Source: Deltaproteobacteria bacterium
Lineage (GTDB): Bacteria; Myxococcota_A; JAADFL01
Direction of reading: 5' to 3'
NCBI GenBank assembly: GCA_013152945.1
Contig: JAADFL010000151.1
Coordinates: 1-51,822 of the forward strand
DNA length: 51,822 nt
The position numbers were made by a program, and so were the translations under genes. Under the pieces are notes generated by a model, which saw only the letters and a program-made list of their open reading frames with translations, ran no database searches and was not told the origin of the DNA. Below are positions 34,252-45,000 of the stretch, piece by piece (within the stretch, counting starts at the first letter, position 1; each line of letters begins with the position of its first letter).

Positions 34252-35010
34252 TTGGCCAATGACATAAAAGATAAGAGTGACAAGGACAAGGAAGGTTTCG
34301 GCTGGGAGGACATAAAGCTTACAGGTGAACAAAAGGCCCGCATCAAGAAAGCGAGATTTTTTTTCCAGCCCTTCAGACTGGTATACACGTTGATAATATT
34401 CTCTCTGCTTGGAGCAGGACCGAAAAATTTTATCGAGAATAAATCCGGCCTTTTCTTTTCCATCTTCTTTTTTCTGGTCTGGCTCGTGGACCTGGTATTC
34501 CAGCCGGTGGAGCTTGGAGGAAAGAGAGAGGACAGGGGATCATTTTTCGTACTACGCGGGGCCTTCTTTACATCGTATTCAATCGCCATCATCGACCATT
34601 TTTGGTTGCAACCAAGGCTGTGGTTCCTGGACCTGCCCGGCAGACTATGGAGTTACATCCTGGTCGGGGCGATTTTTGTCATGCTCGGCCAGATTATGAG
34701 GCTTACAGCCATAAGAAAGTTGGGCAGGTTTTTTACCTATGGTGTCCGGGTCCAGGATGACCATAGATTGATAACTTCAGGCTTGTACTCGATAGTCAGA
34801 CATCCTGCTTACACCGGGCTTCTGTTTTCCGGCATCGGCTTCGTGATAATGTTCAAGAGTGTTCCGGGCCTGTTCTCGGTTATCGTATTGGGCTTATTGG
34901 CATTGCACAACAGGATGAGCATAGAAGAACGCGCCCTTTCAAGGGAGTTCAAGGAAGAATACAAGGAATATAGAAAGAGAACCAAGAAAATCATACCATT
35001 TATCTATTGA
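34252..35010 (+). CDS. Isoprenylcysteine carboxyl methyltransferase-like membrane protein
   Basis: A 252-residue protein with about five helices. The C-terminal part, ITSGLYSIVRHPAYTGLL ... EERALSREFKEEYKEYRKRT, is the S-adenosylmethionine-binding signature of the ICMT/PEMT superfamily. The start is TTG with GGAGG seven bases upstream. It is last in the plus-strand run and converges on a histidine kinase gene. Bacterial members act on unknown lipids or thiols; the substrate here cannot be told. Confidence 0.87.
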   Translation: MANDIKDKSDKDKEGFGWEDIKLTGEQKARIKKARFFFQPFRLVYTLIIFSLLGAGPKNFIENKSGLFFSIFFFLVWLVDLVFQPVELGGKREDRGSFFVLRGAFFTSYSIAIIDHFWLQPRLWFLDLPGRLWSYILVGAIFVMLGQIMRLTAIRKLGRFFTYGVRVQDDHRLITSGLYSIVRHPAYTGLLFSGIGFVIMFKSVPGLFSVIVLGLLALHNRMSIEERALSREFKEEYKEYRKRTKKIIPFIY

Positions 35011-35088
35011 CAACTTCGGAATGCATTACTCTGGTTGGATATTGGAGCCAGGCACCTCGATTTCAAGGCCAACGAGTTGCAGAACAAC

Positions 35089-37101
35089 CTACAAGGGCTG
35101 GTATGAATCCTGTTCCCTGTCATCCGGGTCACTTCTATCAATATACTTGCCCAGGCCAAACGAGAAGAGGATTCTCTTCATTTCCTTGGAAACATAAGGC
35201 TTTTGTAAAAAAGCATCCGGTTTGGCCTTCCGGCTGTTCGACTCTACCAATCCCTGACTGTAACCGCTGGACAGTATTACCGGGAGATCCGGTCGCTCTG
35301 CTTTCATGACCTGGAGCACTTCTGTACCGGAAAGATCGGTCATGCTCATATCCAAGACCACGAGATCAAGTTTTTGTCCCCTGTTGCATACTATTTCGAT
35401 CGCATCCCTGCCAGTGCTGGCTTCTATTACCTCCATGCCCAATTTTTTAAACATTCTGCCTGCCACCTGCCTGACGATCGCCTCGTCATCCACAATCAGC
35501 ACCTTCCCGTTCGCATTGAATTCGATCTTTTCTTCTGCTGTTTTTTCATCCTGGGTTTTTTGACGAAAATCTTTCCCTGTGTTTATTGAAGGCAGATATA
35601 CCCTGAAAGTGCTTCCCTTGCCGACAACCGATTCAACTTCTATTGCTCCCTTGTGGCCCCTCACGATTCCAAGCACTGCCGCCAAGCCCAGCCCTCTACC
35701 CGGAAACTTTGTCGAAAAAAACGGATCGAAAAGCTTTTCTTTCACATCGTCCGTCATTCCATGCCCGGTATCGGTTATTTCAAGACAAGTATATCTGCCG
35801 GGTTCCCGGCCTTCATGGTAAACAAACCTTGAAAAATCGTTCTCATCCAGTTGTCTCGAATAAACTGATATTTTTATCTTGCCCTCGTGTTCATCCAATG
35901 CCTCTGACGCATTAAGCACCAAGTTTACAATCAACTGGCGGAGTTGAGACACATCCCCTTCGATTTTGTGCACGTTCTTGGAGATATCGAAAACAAGATT
36001 GGCCTTTTTCGTTGCCGAAGCATCCATCAACAAGGCCGTCTGCTCGACAAGTCTTTCCAGATCAACGGCTTGCATAAGAAAATGTCCCTTGCCGGAATAG
36101 TGTAACATCTGCATGCTTAGTTCAGACCCGCGTTGGGCGGATTTCCTGATTGTCTCTATCATTTGTTTCTCTTCATCACCAAGCCCCATCTTTGCGAGAA
36201 GAAGCTCTGCATTGCCGATTATCGCCATCAAGATGTTGTTGAAATCATGAGCCACCCCCCCTGCAAGCACGCCCAGGCACTCCTGTTTCTGGGCCTGGAG
36301 CATCTTGGCTTCAATCAGTGCCCTCTCCTTTTCAGCCTTTTTCCGCTCTATTATTTCCCTTTCTGCAGATGCATAAGCTTTTGCTACCTTTTCCTTTTCT
36401 TTTTTCTCTTTTTGCCTTAAATTTTCCAGGGTTATATATATCCTGATCCTTATTGCCTGGAAAATCAGGGACACTGTTGATGATATGGCAATAGCAAAGG
36501 CAAACTGTACGAATGACGACCCAGGCATCATGGCATTGGCTACAAGTCCCCAGGAGATACCGGTTACAATAATCAACAATACCAGCCAAGACAGGGAGAG
36601 CATGACAGCAGCAGCCCCCATGGGTATGATCATGACGAATACGCTGTAATAAGCCTCATGCAGCAAGTGCATGGAAAGCAAGGTGTCCGTCAATGTCAGC
36701 ACCGCCAGGACAAAAGATGTAACATTTGCACAATTCGAGGGAATTTTTTTATACCTGACAAAAGACCAAATTGCCGAGTATAGGAAGACCATTATGAAAT
36801 CCAGGGAAATAACGATCCACATTGCACTATTTTGAGACCTGTATTCGATGAATTCGAATGGAATGAATACCAATACTATTGCTGCAAGAGCAAGGGATAC
36901 AGGAGCCAACGACTGGAATACCGCCTTGTTTAGAGCCTTCCTGGTTCTGTTTGTTCCCTCAAAATCAATGATCCTGGAAAACAAGGGAATCTTCAGGACC
37001 TGTAACCAATGACATAACTTGCTCAACCAACCGGCATTGTCATCTACAGAATTCTCTTGCTCGGAATTCCTATCTTTATATTCATATTCCATGCCATTCA
37101 C
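35089..37101 (-). CDS. Hybrid sensor histidine kinase / response regulator
   Basis: A 670-residue protein. The N-terminal third has about six membrane helices of no named sensor family. A charged coiled coil (about 230-285) leads to the HisKA box GGVAHDFNNIL, whose His is phosphorylated. The ATPase domain has N box NLVLNASEAL, then DTGHGM and GLGLAAVLG. A receiver domain (about 545-665) holds VLIVDDEA, the phosphoacceptor Asp in LVVLDMSMTD and a late Lys in LQKPY. The start is ATG with GGAAG upstream. No separate response regulator gene is adjacent, so phosphate may go to a remote partner. A -24/-12-like sequence lies 40 bases upstream. Confidence 0.93.
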   Translation of the reverse strand: MNGMEYEYKDRNSEQENSVDDNAGWLSKLCHWLQVLKIPLFSRIIDFEGTNRTRKALNKAVFQSLAPVSLALAAIVLVFIPFEFIEYRSQNSAMWIVISLDFIMVFLYSAIWSFVRYKKIPSNCANVTSFVLAVLTLTDTLLSMHLLHEAYYSVFVMIIPMGAAAVMLSLSWLVLLIIVTGISWGLVANAMMPGSSFVQFAFAIAISSTVSLIFQAIRIRIYITLENLRQKEKKEKEKVAKAYASAEREIIERKKAEKERALIEAKMLQAQKQECLGVLAGGVAHDFNNILMAIIGNAELLLAKMGLGDEEKQMIETIRKSAQRGSELSMQMLHYSGKGHFLMQAVDLERLVEQTALLMDASATKKANLVFDISKNVHKIEGDVSQLRQLIVNLVLNASEALDEHEGKIKISVYSRQLDENDFSRFVYHEGREPGRYTCLEITDTGHGMTDDVKEKLFDPFFSTKFPGRGLGLAAVLGIVRGHKGAIEVESVVGKGSTFRVYLPSINTGKDFRQKTQDEKTAEEKIEFNANGKVLIVDDEAIVRQVAGRMFKKLGMEVIEASTGRDAIEIVCNRGQKLDLVVLDMSMTDLSGTEVLQVMKAERPDLPVILSSGYSQGLVESNSRKAKPDAFLQKPYVSKEMKRILFSFGLGKYIDRSDPDDREQDSYQPL

Positions 37102-37140
37102 ACTTCCAATCCCCCTTAATCGCCCCGACAGCTAATATAT

Positions 37141-37154
37141 GCATATTCCATGCC
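37141..37154 (-). promoter_or_regulatory. Possible -24/-12 promoter of the histidine kinase gene
   Basis: On the minus strand GGCATGGAATATGC has GG and GC ten bases apart; with the preceding base it agrees with TGGCACG-N4-TTGC at 8 of 11 positions. A start near 37129 would leave a leader of about 28 bases. No GTAGAC palindrome is nearby. Low confidence. Confidence 0.3.
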
Positions 37155-37318
37155 GTATCCTGCGTACAGAACTCCATGCAAATACAATTAAATTTCGACA
37201 CCTGTTATTTTTGACTGAGGTGCCCCAAAACCCAGCCTGTACCAGCCAAAAATTTATCCGGCGGTAGAATAAAGGGCCACCCGGGGAAACAGAGCAGTTT
37301 CAGGTAACCGAATCTGCC

Positions 37319-39070
37319 CTATTTTCCACCCTTTTTATCCTTTGGCAAGGGAGCCACAGGCACCAGGGCCGGAATTTCCATTTGACTCGGCTCATTCTCC
37401 AGGATCCTGAACTCAACCCTTCGGTTCGCAGCCCTGCCCCGCCTGGTCCTGTTGCTGGCAATAGGCTTGTCAGGGCCGAATCCGACAGCCTCCATCCTGT
37501 CAGGCTGGACACCCCTCTTGGCCAAGTACTTCATAACTTCTGCAGCACGCCATTTGGAGAGCTTGAGATTCCAGCTTCTTTTTCCACTGTTGTCGGTATG
37601 CCCCTCGATTCGAATCTTCTTGATCTCGGGATGGGCTTTCAACACCAATGCCACCTGGTTTAGTATGGAATGGGATCTCCGCCTGATTTTCGCCCGGTTC
37701 CTGGCAAAATATATTTTCTCTTTTATTTCTATTCGCTCTTTTGTGATTACAACCTTGACCGCTCCCTTGTCAGGACAGCCATCATTATCTCTCACTCCAT
37801 TGATTGTTTCAGGTCTGTTAGGACACTTGTCATCCTTGTCCAATATGCCGTCCCTGTCGTTGTCATTGTCCGGACAGCCGTCTTCATCTTCGAAATTGTC
37901 CTTGTCTTCCGGATCATTCGGACACTTGTCATCCTTGTCCAATATGCCGTCTCTGTCGTTGTCATTGTCCGGACAGCCGTCTTCATCTTCGAAATTGTCC
38001 TTGTCTTCCGGATCATTCGGACACTTATCCTGGTCATCCAGTATCCCGTCCTTGTCACTGTCCATGGGTTTGACTTTCGGCTTGGGAACCGGCTTCCTTT
38101 CGACTACGATTACTTTTGTCTTTGTTTTTCCCTTTGTCAGCGGAGGGGGCAAGGTTTTGACCTGTTTTTCCTCCGGGGGAGTCCAAGACATGCCGAAGAT
38201 AACCCTGTATTTCGGGCAGCCATATCCTGGAAGCAATCCAAAACCCATGCCGGCACGAAAGGTTATACCCGGACCCGGCCTGTACCTGGCGCCGAGCACG
38301 CCTTCCAGTGTATTTTCCACTTCATGTGAGCCGAAGGGTGCGTGAGCAGTGGTCGAGCCGAAAATTTCGCCTAACAGATCAAAGTCTTTCAAGACTGAAA
38401 ACACTGCTGCTCCGGAATAGAACCACTCATCGCCTATGCGCAGGCCTAGAAGCTTGCTGGTCGGCCTTGTCCTGTATCCCAGGTTTGCTGCAAGCAGCGC
38501 AGGGCCCAACTTTGAATCCAAAACCAATCTCGGCTCATACATCACTCCCTGGTCCGAGCCGCCTTGGAAAGAATTTCTTGGTACAGCGGTAGGAAATTCC
38601 AAAGCATTTTCAAATCCGAAACCAACAGGATTCTTCTTCCTGTCTACAATCTTCCATTTCACCAAGAGCCTTGTGTCTGAAAGGCCCCCGATGGACAAGT
38701 CGTCCCCCGGCTCGATTCCGTTTCCCCCTGTATAAAGGGCTACAGGAAGGGTGATGGTCACCTGCATAAGGTCGAACAGACCGATACCAGCGTAAAGATC
38801 TGCTCCCAGTGTAGCGCTGACGATTTCCCGTTTCGCCGACCTGCCTGCCACCAGTATTAATGGATTCCTTGCAAAATCCAAAGAAAATCCAAAAATAGGC
38901 TCAAAAGACCTTAAAACAGAACTTCCAACCACTGAAAAAGAGCCAAATTCATCAGTAGACGGTTCAAACAGCCTGATATTAATATCTTTCCCGCCCGCTC
39001 GGACAGGCATCGGCGCCAAGACCATCAAAAATAAGGCAATCATCAACCGGAAACATTTCAGCATGTTCAT
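37319..39070 (-). CDS. OmpA-family outer-membrane protein with TSP3 linker
   Basis: A 583-residue protein with signal peptide (ending at VRAG). The N-terminal 300 residues look like a beta-barrel with alternating strands and aromatic residues. A Lys/Pro-rich stretch follows, then three to four TSP3 units (about 338-430) with repeated [28 protein letters not shown] blocks. The OmpA C-terminal domain has [28 protein letters not shown] and a closing NRRVEFRIL, which binds peptidoglycan. Its ATG overlaps the stop of the giant gene as ATGA; a second ATG at 39064 has better ribosome-site spacing. It is the likely cell-wall anchor of the operon. Confidence 0.93.
   Translation of the reverse strand: MNMLKCFRLMIALFLMVLAPMPVRAGGKDINIRLFEPSTDEFGSFSVVGSSVLRSFEPIFGFSLDFARNPLILVAGRSAKREIVSATLGADLYAGIGLFDLMQVTITLPVALYTGGNGIEPGDDLSIGGLSDTRLLVKWKIVDRKKNPVGFGFENALEFPTAVPRNSFQGGSDQGVMYEPRLVLDSKLGPALLAANLGYRTRPTSKLLGLRIGDEWFYSGAAVFSVLKDFDLLGEIFGSTTAHAPFGSHEVENTLEGVLGARYRPGPGITFRAGMGFGLLPGYGCPKYRVIFGMSWTPPEEKQVKTLPPPLTKGKTKTKVIVVERKPVPKPKVKPMDSDKDGILDDQDKCPNDPEDKDNFEDEDGCPDNDNDRDGILDKDDKCPNDPEDKDNFEDEDGCPDNDNDRDGILDKDDKCPNRPETINGVRDNDGCPDKGAVKVVITKERIEIKEKIYFARNRAKIRRRSHSILNQVALVLKAHPEIKKIRIEGHTDNSGKRSWNLKLSKWRAAEVMKYLAKRGVQPDRMEAVGFGPDKPIASNRTRRGRAANRRVEFRILENEPSQMEIPALVPVAPLPKDKKGGK
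37838..38027 (-). repeat. Duplicated TSP3 block in the OmpA-like gene
   Basis: A segment of about 96 bases (from roughly 37920) is repeated almost exactly just downstream (37838-37935). It encodes two nearly identical 32-residue TSP3 units. Very few base differences indicate recent duplication. Confidence 0.7.
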
Positions 39071-42000
39071 TCTCCCTTATTTCGCCTTCTTATTCCAATG
39101 AGCAACATAGACAACCAAATCCAGGGTATGGATCCTCCTGTGCCACCACCCGTTGTGCCACACATGCATCCGCCTCCACGAATTCCCTTTCCAGCCAGGT
39201 AGTCTTCCGGCTTCTCTATTACAGAGCAGCGTTTTTGTCCGAGCGGTCCGTCTGTGCATATTTCCGGATCCACACACCTTTGGATCACCATCCATGAACC
39301 CTTTCCACAATATTCGACAGCAGTAAGACTGGAATTACACCTGTAAGCACCTTCTTTACACTTATTTGTGTCTGTATCTGTATCCGTATCCGTATCCGTA
39401 TCTGTATCTGCATCTGTATCCGTATCTGTATCCGTATCTGTATCCGCATCCGTATCTGTGTCGGTGTCGGTGTCCGTGTCTATATCTGTGTCGGTGTCGG
39501 TATCCGTGTCGGTGTCCGTGTCGGTGTCCGTATCTGTGTCGGTGTCCGTGTCGGTGTCCGTATCTGTGTCGGTGTCCGTGTCGGTGTCCGTATCAGCATC
39601 ACCGGTTCCACAACCAGGCAGGCCTTCATCAAATTGTCCATCACAGTCGTTGTCAAGGCCGTCACAAATCTCATTCGAAGGGCCGATCTCGCCATCGCAT
39701 GGCCCCCATTCACCAAACAGGCATATTTGTATGCCGGTCTTGCATTGACCCACATCGCTGCCGCAAAGACGACTCAAGTTTTCATCTACTTCACCATCAC
39801 AGTCATTGTCCAAACCGTCGCACACCTCGCTCGATGGTTGAGTCGAACCTTCGCAAGCGCCCCAATAACCGCCTGTGCATGACTGAGTTCCCTTGACGCA
39901 CTCTCCGACATCAGTTCCACAAGCTTGCGTTTGGCCATCATTACACTGGCAATCCTCGTCATAAAGCCCGTCACAGTCGTTATCCAGGCCGTCACATACC
40001 TCGACCATCGGACCTACCGAATCCTTACACGCGCCCCAGGAACCTGCAATACATTCCTGGAGCCCTGCATGGCATTCTCCGACATCACTGCCGCACGGTC
40101 TGAACAGATCCTCGTCCACGAGCCCGTCGCAATCATTGTCCAGCCCGTCACACACCTCTTCAGAGGGACCCTTGCCTCCCCAGCACGCACCCCAGGAACC
40201 ATTTTCACATTTCCTCACACCGGAACTGCATTCACCGACATCACTGCCGCACGACATGTAAAGGCCCTCGTCCGTCTCCTGGTCACAATCATTGTCGAGT
40301 CCGTCACAAATTTCGTTGGAAGGCTCAACTGCACCATTACATGCCCCCCATGTTCCGGACACACACTCCTGTACACCCGGCCTGCATGAGCCCACGTCTG
40401 TTCCACAAAGTTGGTTTGTGCCGTCGATGCACGAGCAGCCTTCATCCACATCTCCATCACAGTCATCATCAAGACCGTTACAAGCCTCTTCACTTGCAGG
40501 TTCGACCTGGCCGATACAGGCTCCCCATTTTCCTCCAACACATTCGGAAATACCGGACCTGCATATTCCCCTGTCCGTTCCACAAACCCTGCGCAGGTTT
40601 TCATCCACCAGCCCGTCACAGTCATTGTCCTTTCCATCGCAAATTTCGTCTTTCGGGCCTACTTCCCCCTCGCATGCTCCCCAAGCCCCATTTACACAAG
40701 ACCTGGTTCCCCGAACGCATTCACCGATACTCGAGCCACATGGCATGGTCAAATCTTCATCAACCAGCCCGTCACAGTCATTGTCGAGTCCATCACAAAC
40801 CTCTGGTTGCGGGGGTATCGCTCCATTGCAGGCACCCCACGTGCCGTCTATACACTCCTGGATGCCCGGAACACACTCGCCGACATCACTGCCGCATGCC
40901 TGGGTGGAACCTGCCTGACAAGAACAATCCTCGTCGATCCGGCCGTCACAATCATTGTCGAGTCCATCACATATTTCCGTTTCCGGACCTACACCACCAT
41001 CACAGTTTCCGAAACTACCGGACCCGCAGATTTGAATCCCCCGCCTGCATATGCCCACATCACTACCACAGAATCGCCGGAGATCCTCGTCGGTTTCTCC
41101 ATCACAGTCATTGTCCACCCCGTCACACGTTTCACTGCTTGGATCTTGTCCTCCGACACACGGTCCCCACCGGCCTCCGCTGCATGTCTGCATTCCCTGT
41201 CGGCATTCTCCTGTATCCATTCCACAGGAGCGATTCAACTCCTCGTCGATCCGGCCGTCACAATCATTGTCAAGGCCGTCACAAAGCTCCACGGAAGGCC
41301 CTATTTCTCCCATGCATGGACCCCATGAACCTGCTTCACAAGTACTTATGCCGCTCTTGCATTCACCAATATCCAAACCACAGCTCTCCTGCAGGTTCTC
41401 GTCCACCTGGCCGTCACAGTCATCATCAATGTTGTTGCATACTTCAGGAGATGGCCTTATTCCGCCCACGCAAGGCCCCCATTGGCCGCCGCTGCATGTT
41501 TGAACTCCCTGCTCACAGGCCCCCACATTGCTGCCGCATGCCTGGGTATCCCCGTCAGTGCACGAACATCCTTCATCGTAATCGCCGTCGCAGTCATTGT
41601 CCTTTCCATCACATTTCTCTTCACTCGGTTCCAGGGAACCGTCACATGTCCCCCATGAACCATTGATACAAACTTGGATCCCTGACCTGCACTCGCCTTG
41701 GTCGGTTCCACATATCCTAGACAGGTTTTCATCGATTTGGCCGTCGCAGTCATTGTCCAAGCCATCACAGATTTCAGGCTCCGGGTTTATCATGCCCGTA
41801 CATTCTCCCCAGAGACCATTGGCGCACACCTGTATGCCGGAAGCGCATTCTCCTTCATCCGTCCCACACGGTTTGGTTAGATCCTCATCGGTCTCACCAT
41901 CACAATCATTGTCTATTCCGTCACACACCTCGCTCACAGGCCCGATGCCGCCCTCACAAGATCCCCAGGCGCCGCCTACACATGTCTGAACGCCGTTTTG

Positions 42001-45000
42001 ACATGCTCCCACATCAGAGCCACAAAGCTGTGTCTGTCCGTCCATGCAATCACATCCCTCGTCGACCAGACCGTCGCAGTCATCATCCAGCCCATTGCAG
42101 CTCTCGATTCTTGGTCTTACCTCGCCTACACACACACTCCACGACCCGCTGTAACATGTCTTGAGTCCACTCTGGCAAAGTCCCACATCAGAGCCGCACA
42201 CAGCGGTTATGTCTTCATCCACCAGGCCGTCGCAATCATTGTCCAAGCCATCGCATATTTCGGTCGCAGGATTAACATTACCTGTACAATCACCCCATGC
42301 GCCGTCCGCACAGACCCTGAAGCCCCGCTTGCACTCTCCGACATCACTGCCGCACGGCATCACCAGGTCTTCGTCCACAAGTCCGTCGCAGTCATTGTCC
42401 AAGCCGTCACATACTTCGGTCGAAGGTGGATTCTCTCCGAGGCAAGGTCCCCAAAAACCGGCGTCACAGGTTTGGGTGCCCCTCTTACATTCTCCGACAT
42501 CACTGCCGCATGCTTGGGTTTCTCCTATGTTACAGGGGCAATCCTCGTCAGTGGCGCCGTCACAATCATTGTCCAAGCCGTCGCATGTCTCTGTTGCAGG
42601 CGCAATTTCACCGATGCAATCACCCCAAGTGCCGCCGGAACATACCTGGGTCCCCTTTTGACATTCACCTACGTCGCTTCCGCAGAACCTTGACAGGTCC
42701 TCGTCTGCAGAACCGTCACAATCATTGTCCAGACCGTCGCATACTTCCGTACTCGGTGCGACTCCACCGGAACAGGGTCCCCATTCACCAGCCGTGCAAA
42801 CCTGAGTTCCGGCCACACAGGCGCCCACATCACTGCCGCAGGACCTGGACAGATCCTGATCGATCTCCCCGTCACAGTCATTGTCCAAGCCATCACAAAT
42901 CTCGGCTGTTGGCACTACTTCGCCTACGCACTCGCCCCAATTGCCTTGGGTGCAGGTCTGAATGCCTTTTATGCATTCACCCACGTCGCTTCCGCATACT
43001 CTGCTGATGTTATCGTCCACCAATCCGTCACAGTCGTTATCAAGACCGTCACACGTCTCGGGTTGCGGATTCACCCCGCCGCTGCACTCACCCCATTTTC
43101 CATCCGTGCAGAGCTGGGTGCCTTTCCTGCATTCACCCACATCACTGCCACAAACCTGCACAGAACCATCCACGCAGTCACAACCTTCGTCCACTTCCCC
43201 GTCACAGTCGTTGTCAAGGGTGTCACAAAGTTCGTCTACCGGATCGATAGAGCCCTCGCAATCCCCCCACTTGCCGGCATTGCATGTTTGTATGCCTGAC
43301 CTGCACGTGCCCACGTCACTGCCGCATTGTCTTGAAAGGTCCTCGTCGATGAAACCATCGCAATCATTGTCCAGGCCGTCACAGATCTCCTCGCTCGGAT
43401 TGTTGCCTCCCTGGCAAGAACCCCAGGTTCCGTTGGTACAGACCTGCGTGCCTTGTTCACAAGCACCTACGTCAGAGCCGCAAGGCCTGATAAGGCCATC
43501 ATCGATCGCGCCGTCACAGTCATTGTCAAGACCATCGCATATTTCCACCTGGGGCCCGATTTCCCCTTCACAAGGGCCCCATTCGCCGCCCACGCAGGTC
43601 TGGAGTCCTTTTTTACACTGCCCCAAATCCGATCCGCAAACCTGGGTCCATCCATCGATGCAGGAACAGCCCTCATCGGTCTCTCCATCGCAGTCGTTGT
43701 CAAGACCGTCACAAACCTCGGGCCTTGGCTGTACCTCGCCCTGGCAAGCGCCCCACGTACCACCGACACATGTCTGCTGCCCGCTCACACATTGGCCCAC
43801 ATCACTGCCGCAGGACCGGTTCAAGTTTTCGTCGATGTTTCCATCACAATCATTGTCGAGACCGTCACAAATTTCAGGCTTCGGCCCGATATCTCCCTGA
43901 CACGGCCCCCATTCACCTCCCACACAAGTCCTCTGGCCCAAAGCACATTCTCCGGTATCGGTTCCACAAGGCGCGAACAATCCCTCGTCCGCAGTGCCGT
44001 CACAATCATTGTCCAAGCCGTCACAAATTTCGGGTTGTGGGCCAATATCACCCACACAAGGTCCCCAGGCTCCGCCCACGCAAGTCTGTTTCCCTTGCGT
44101 GCAAGTACCTTCGGCAGACCCGCAGAGTTGCACCTGTCCATCTATGCAAGAACATCCTTCATCCACGACTCCGTCACAGTTGTTGTCCAATCCGTCACAG
44201 ACTTCCGGTTGCGGACCTATTGCGCCGACGCACGAGCCCCACTCGCCGCCCGAACACGTCTGTATTCCCCGCCTGCATTCTCCGATGTCGCTTCCGCAGA
44301 ACCTTGAAAGGTCTTCGTCGATTTGCCCATCACAGTCGTTGTCGAGGCCATCGCAAATTTCAGATGCAGGAGGGGTTTCCCCTATACACGCGCCCCATTG
44401 GCCGTCCGTGCAAGTCTGTAATCCCTTTGCACATTCACCGACATCACTTCCACACTCCATGCTGAGACTTTCATCCGTTTCCCCGTCGCAGTCATTGTCA
44501 AGGCCGTCACACACCTCTGGTTTGGGGTCTATCGCTCCCAGGCAATCCCCCCAGTTGCCGGCATTGCAACGCTGTATCCCGAACCTGCAGGCACCGATAT
44601 CGGAAGTCCCGCATTGCTTCACCAGGTTTTCATCCGTGGCGCCGTCGCAGTCGTTGTCAAGGCCGTCACAGGTCTCATCCTCTGGCCATACGGCTCCCTC
44701 GCATGCTCCCCACAGCCCGTCCGTACAAGTCTGCGTTCCCTTGACACATGCTCCGACATCCGTGCCGCAATCCTGTTGTTGCCCATTTACGCAGGAGCAC
44801 CCCTCGTCCGTTTCACCGTCACAGTCGTTGTCGACACCGTCACACACTTCTTCCACAGGAGGAATCTCTCCTGCACAGGATCCCCATTTGCCGCTCGTGC
44901 ACGTCTGAATCCCGGACCTGCACGCGCCCACGTCGGATCCGCACTGTCTCGAGAGATTCTCATCCACTGCGCCGTCGCAGTCGTTATCGAGGTTGTCGCA

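Noticed and set aside
39368-39748. Ser-Val and Tyr-Pro repeat open frames opposite the Asp-Thr tract (also at 26104 and 22586)
   Set aside because: They are antisense images of the hexanucleotide repeats and lack signals or homology.
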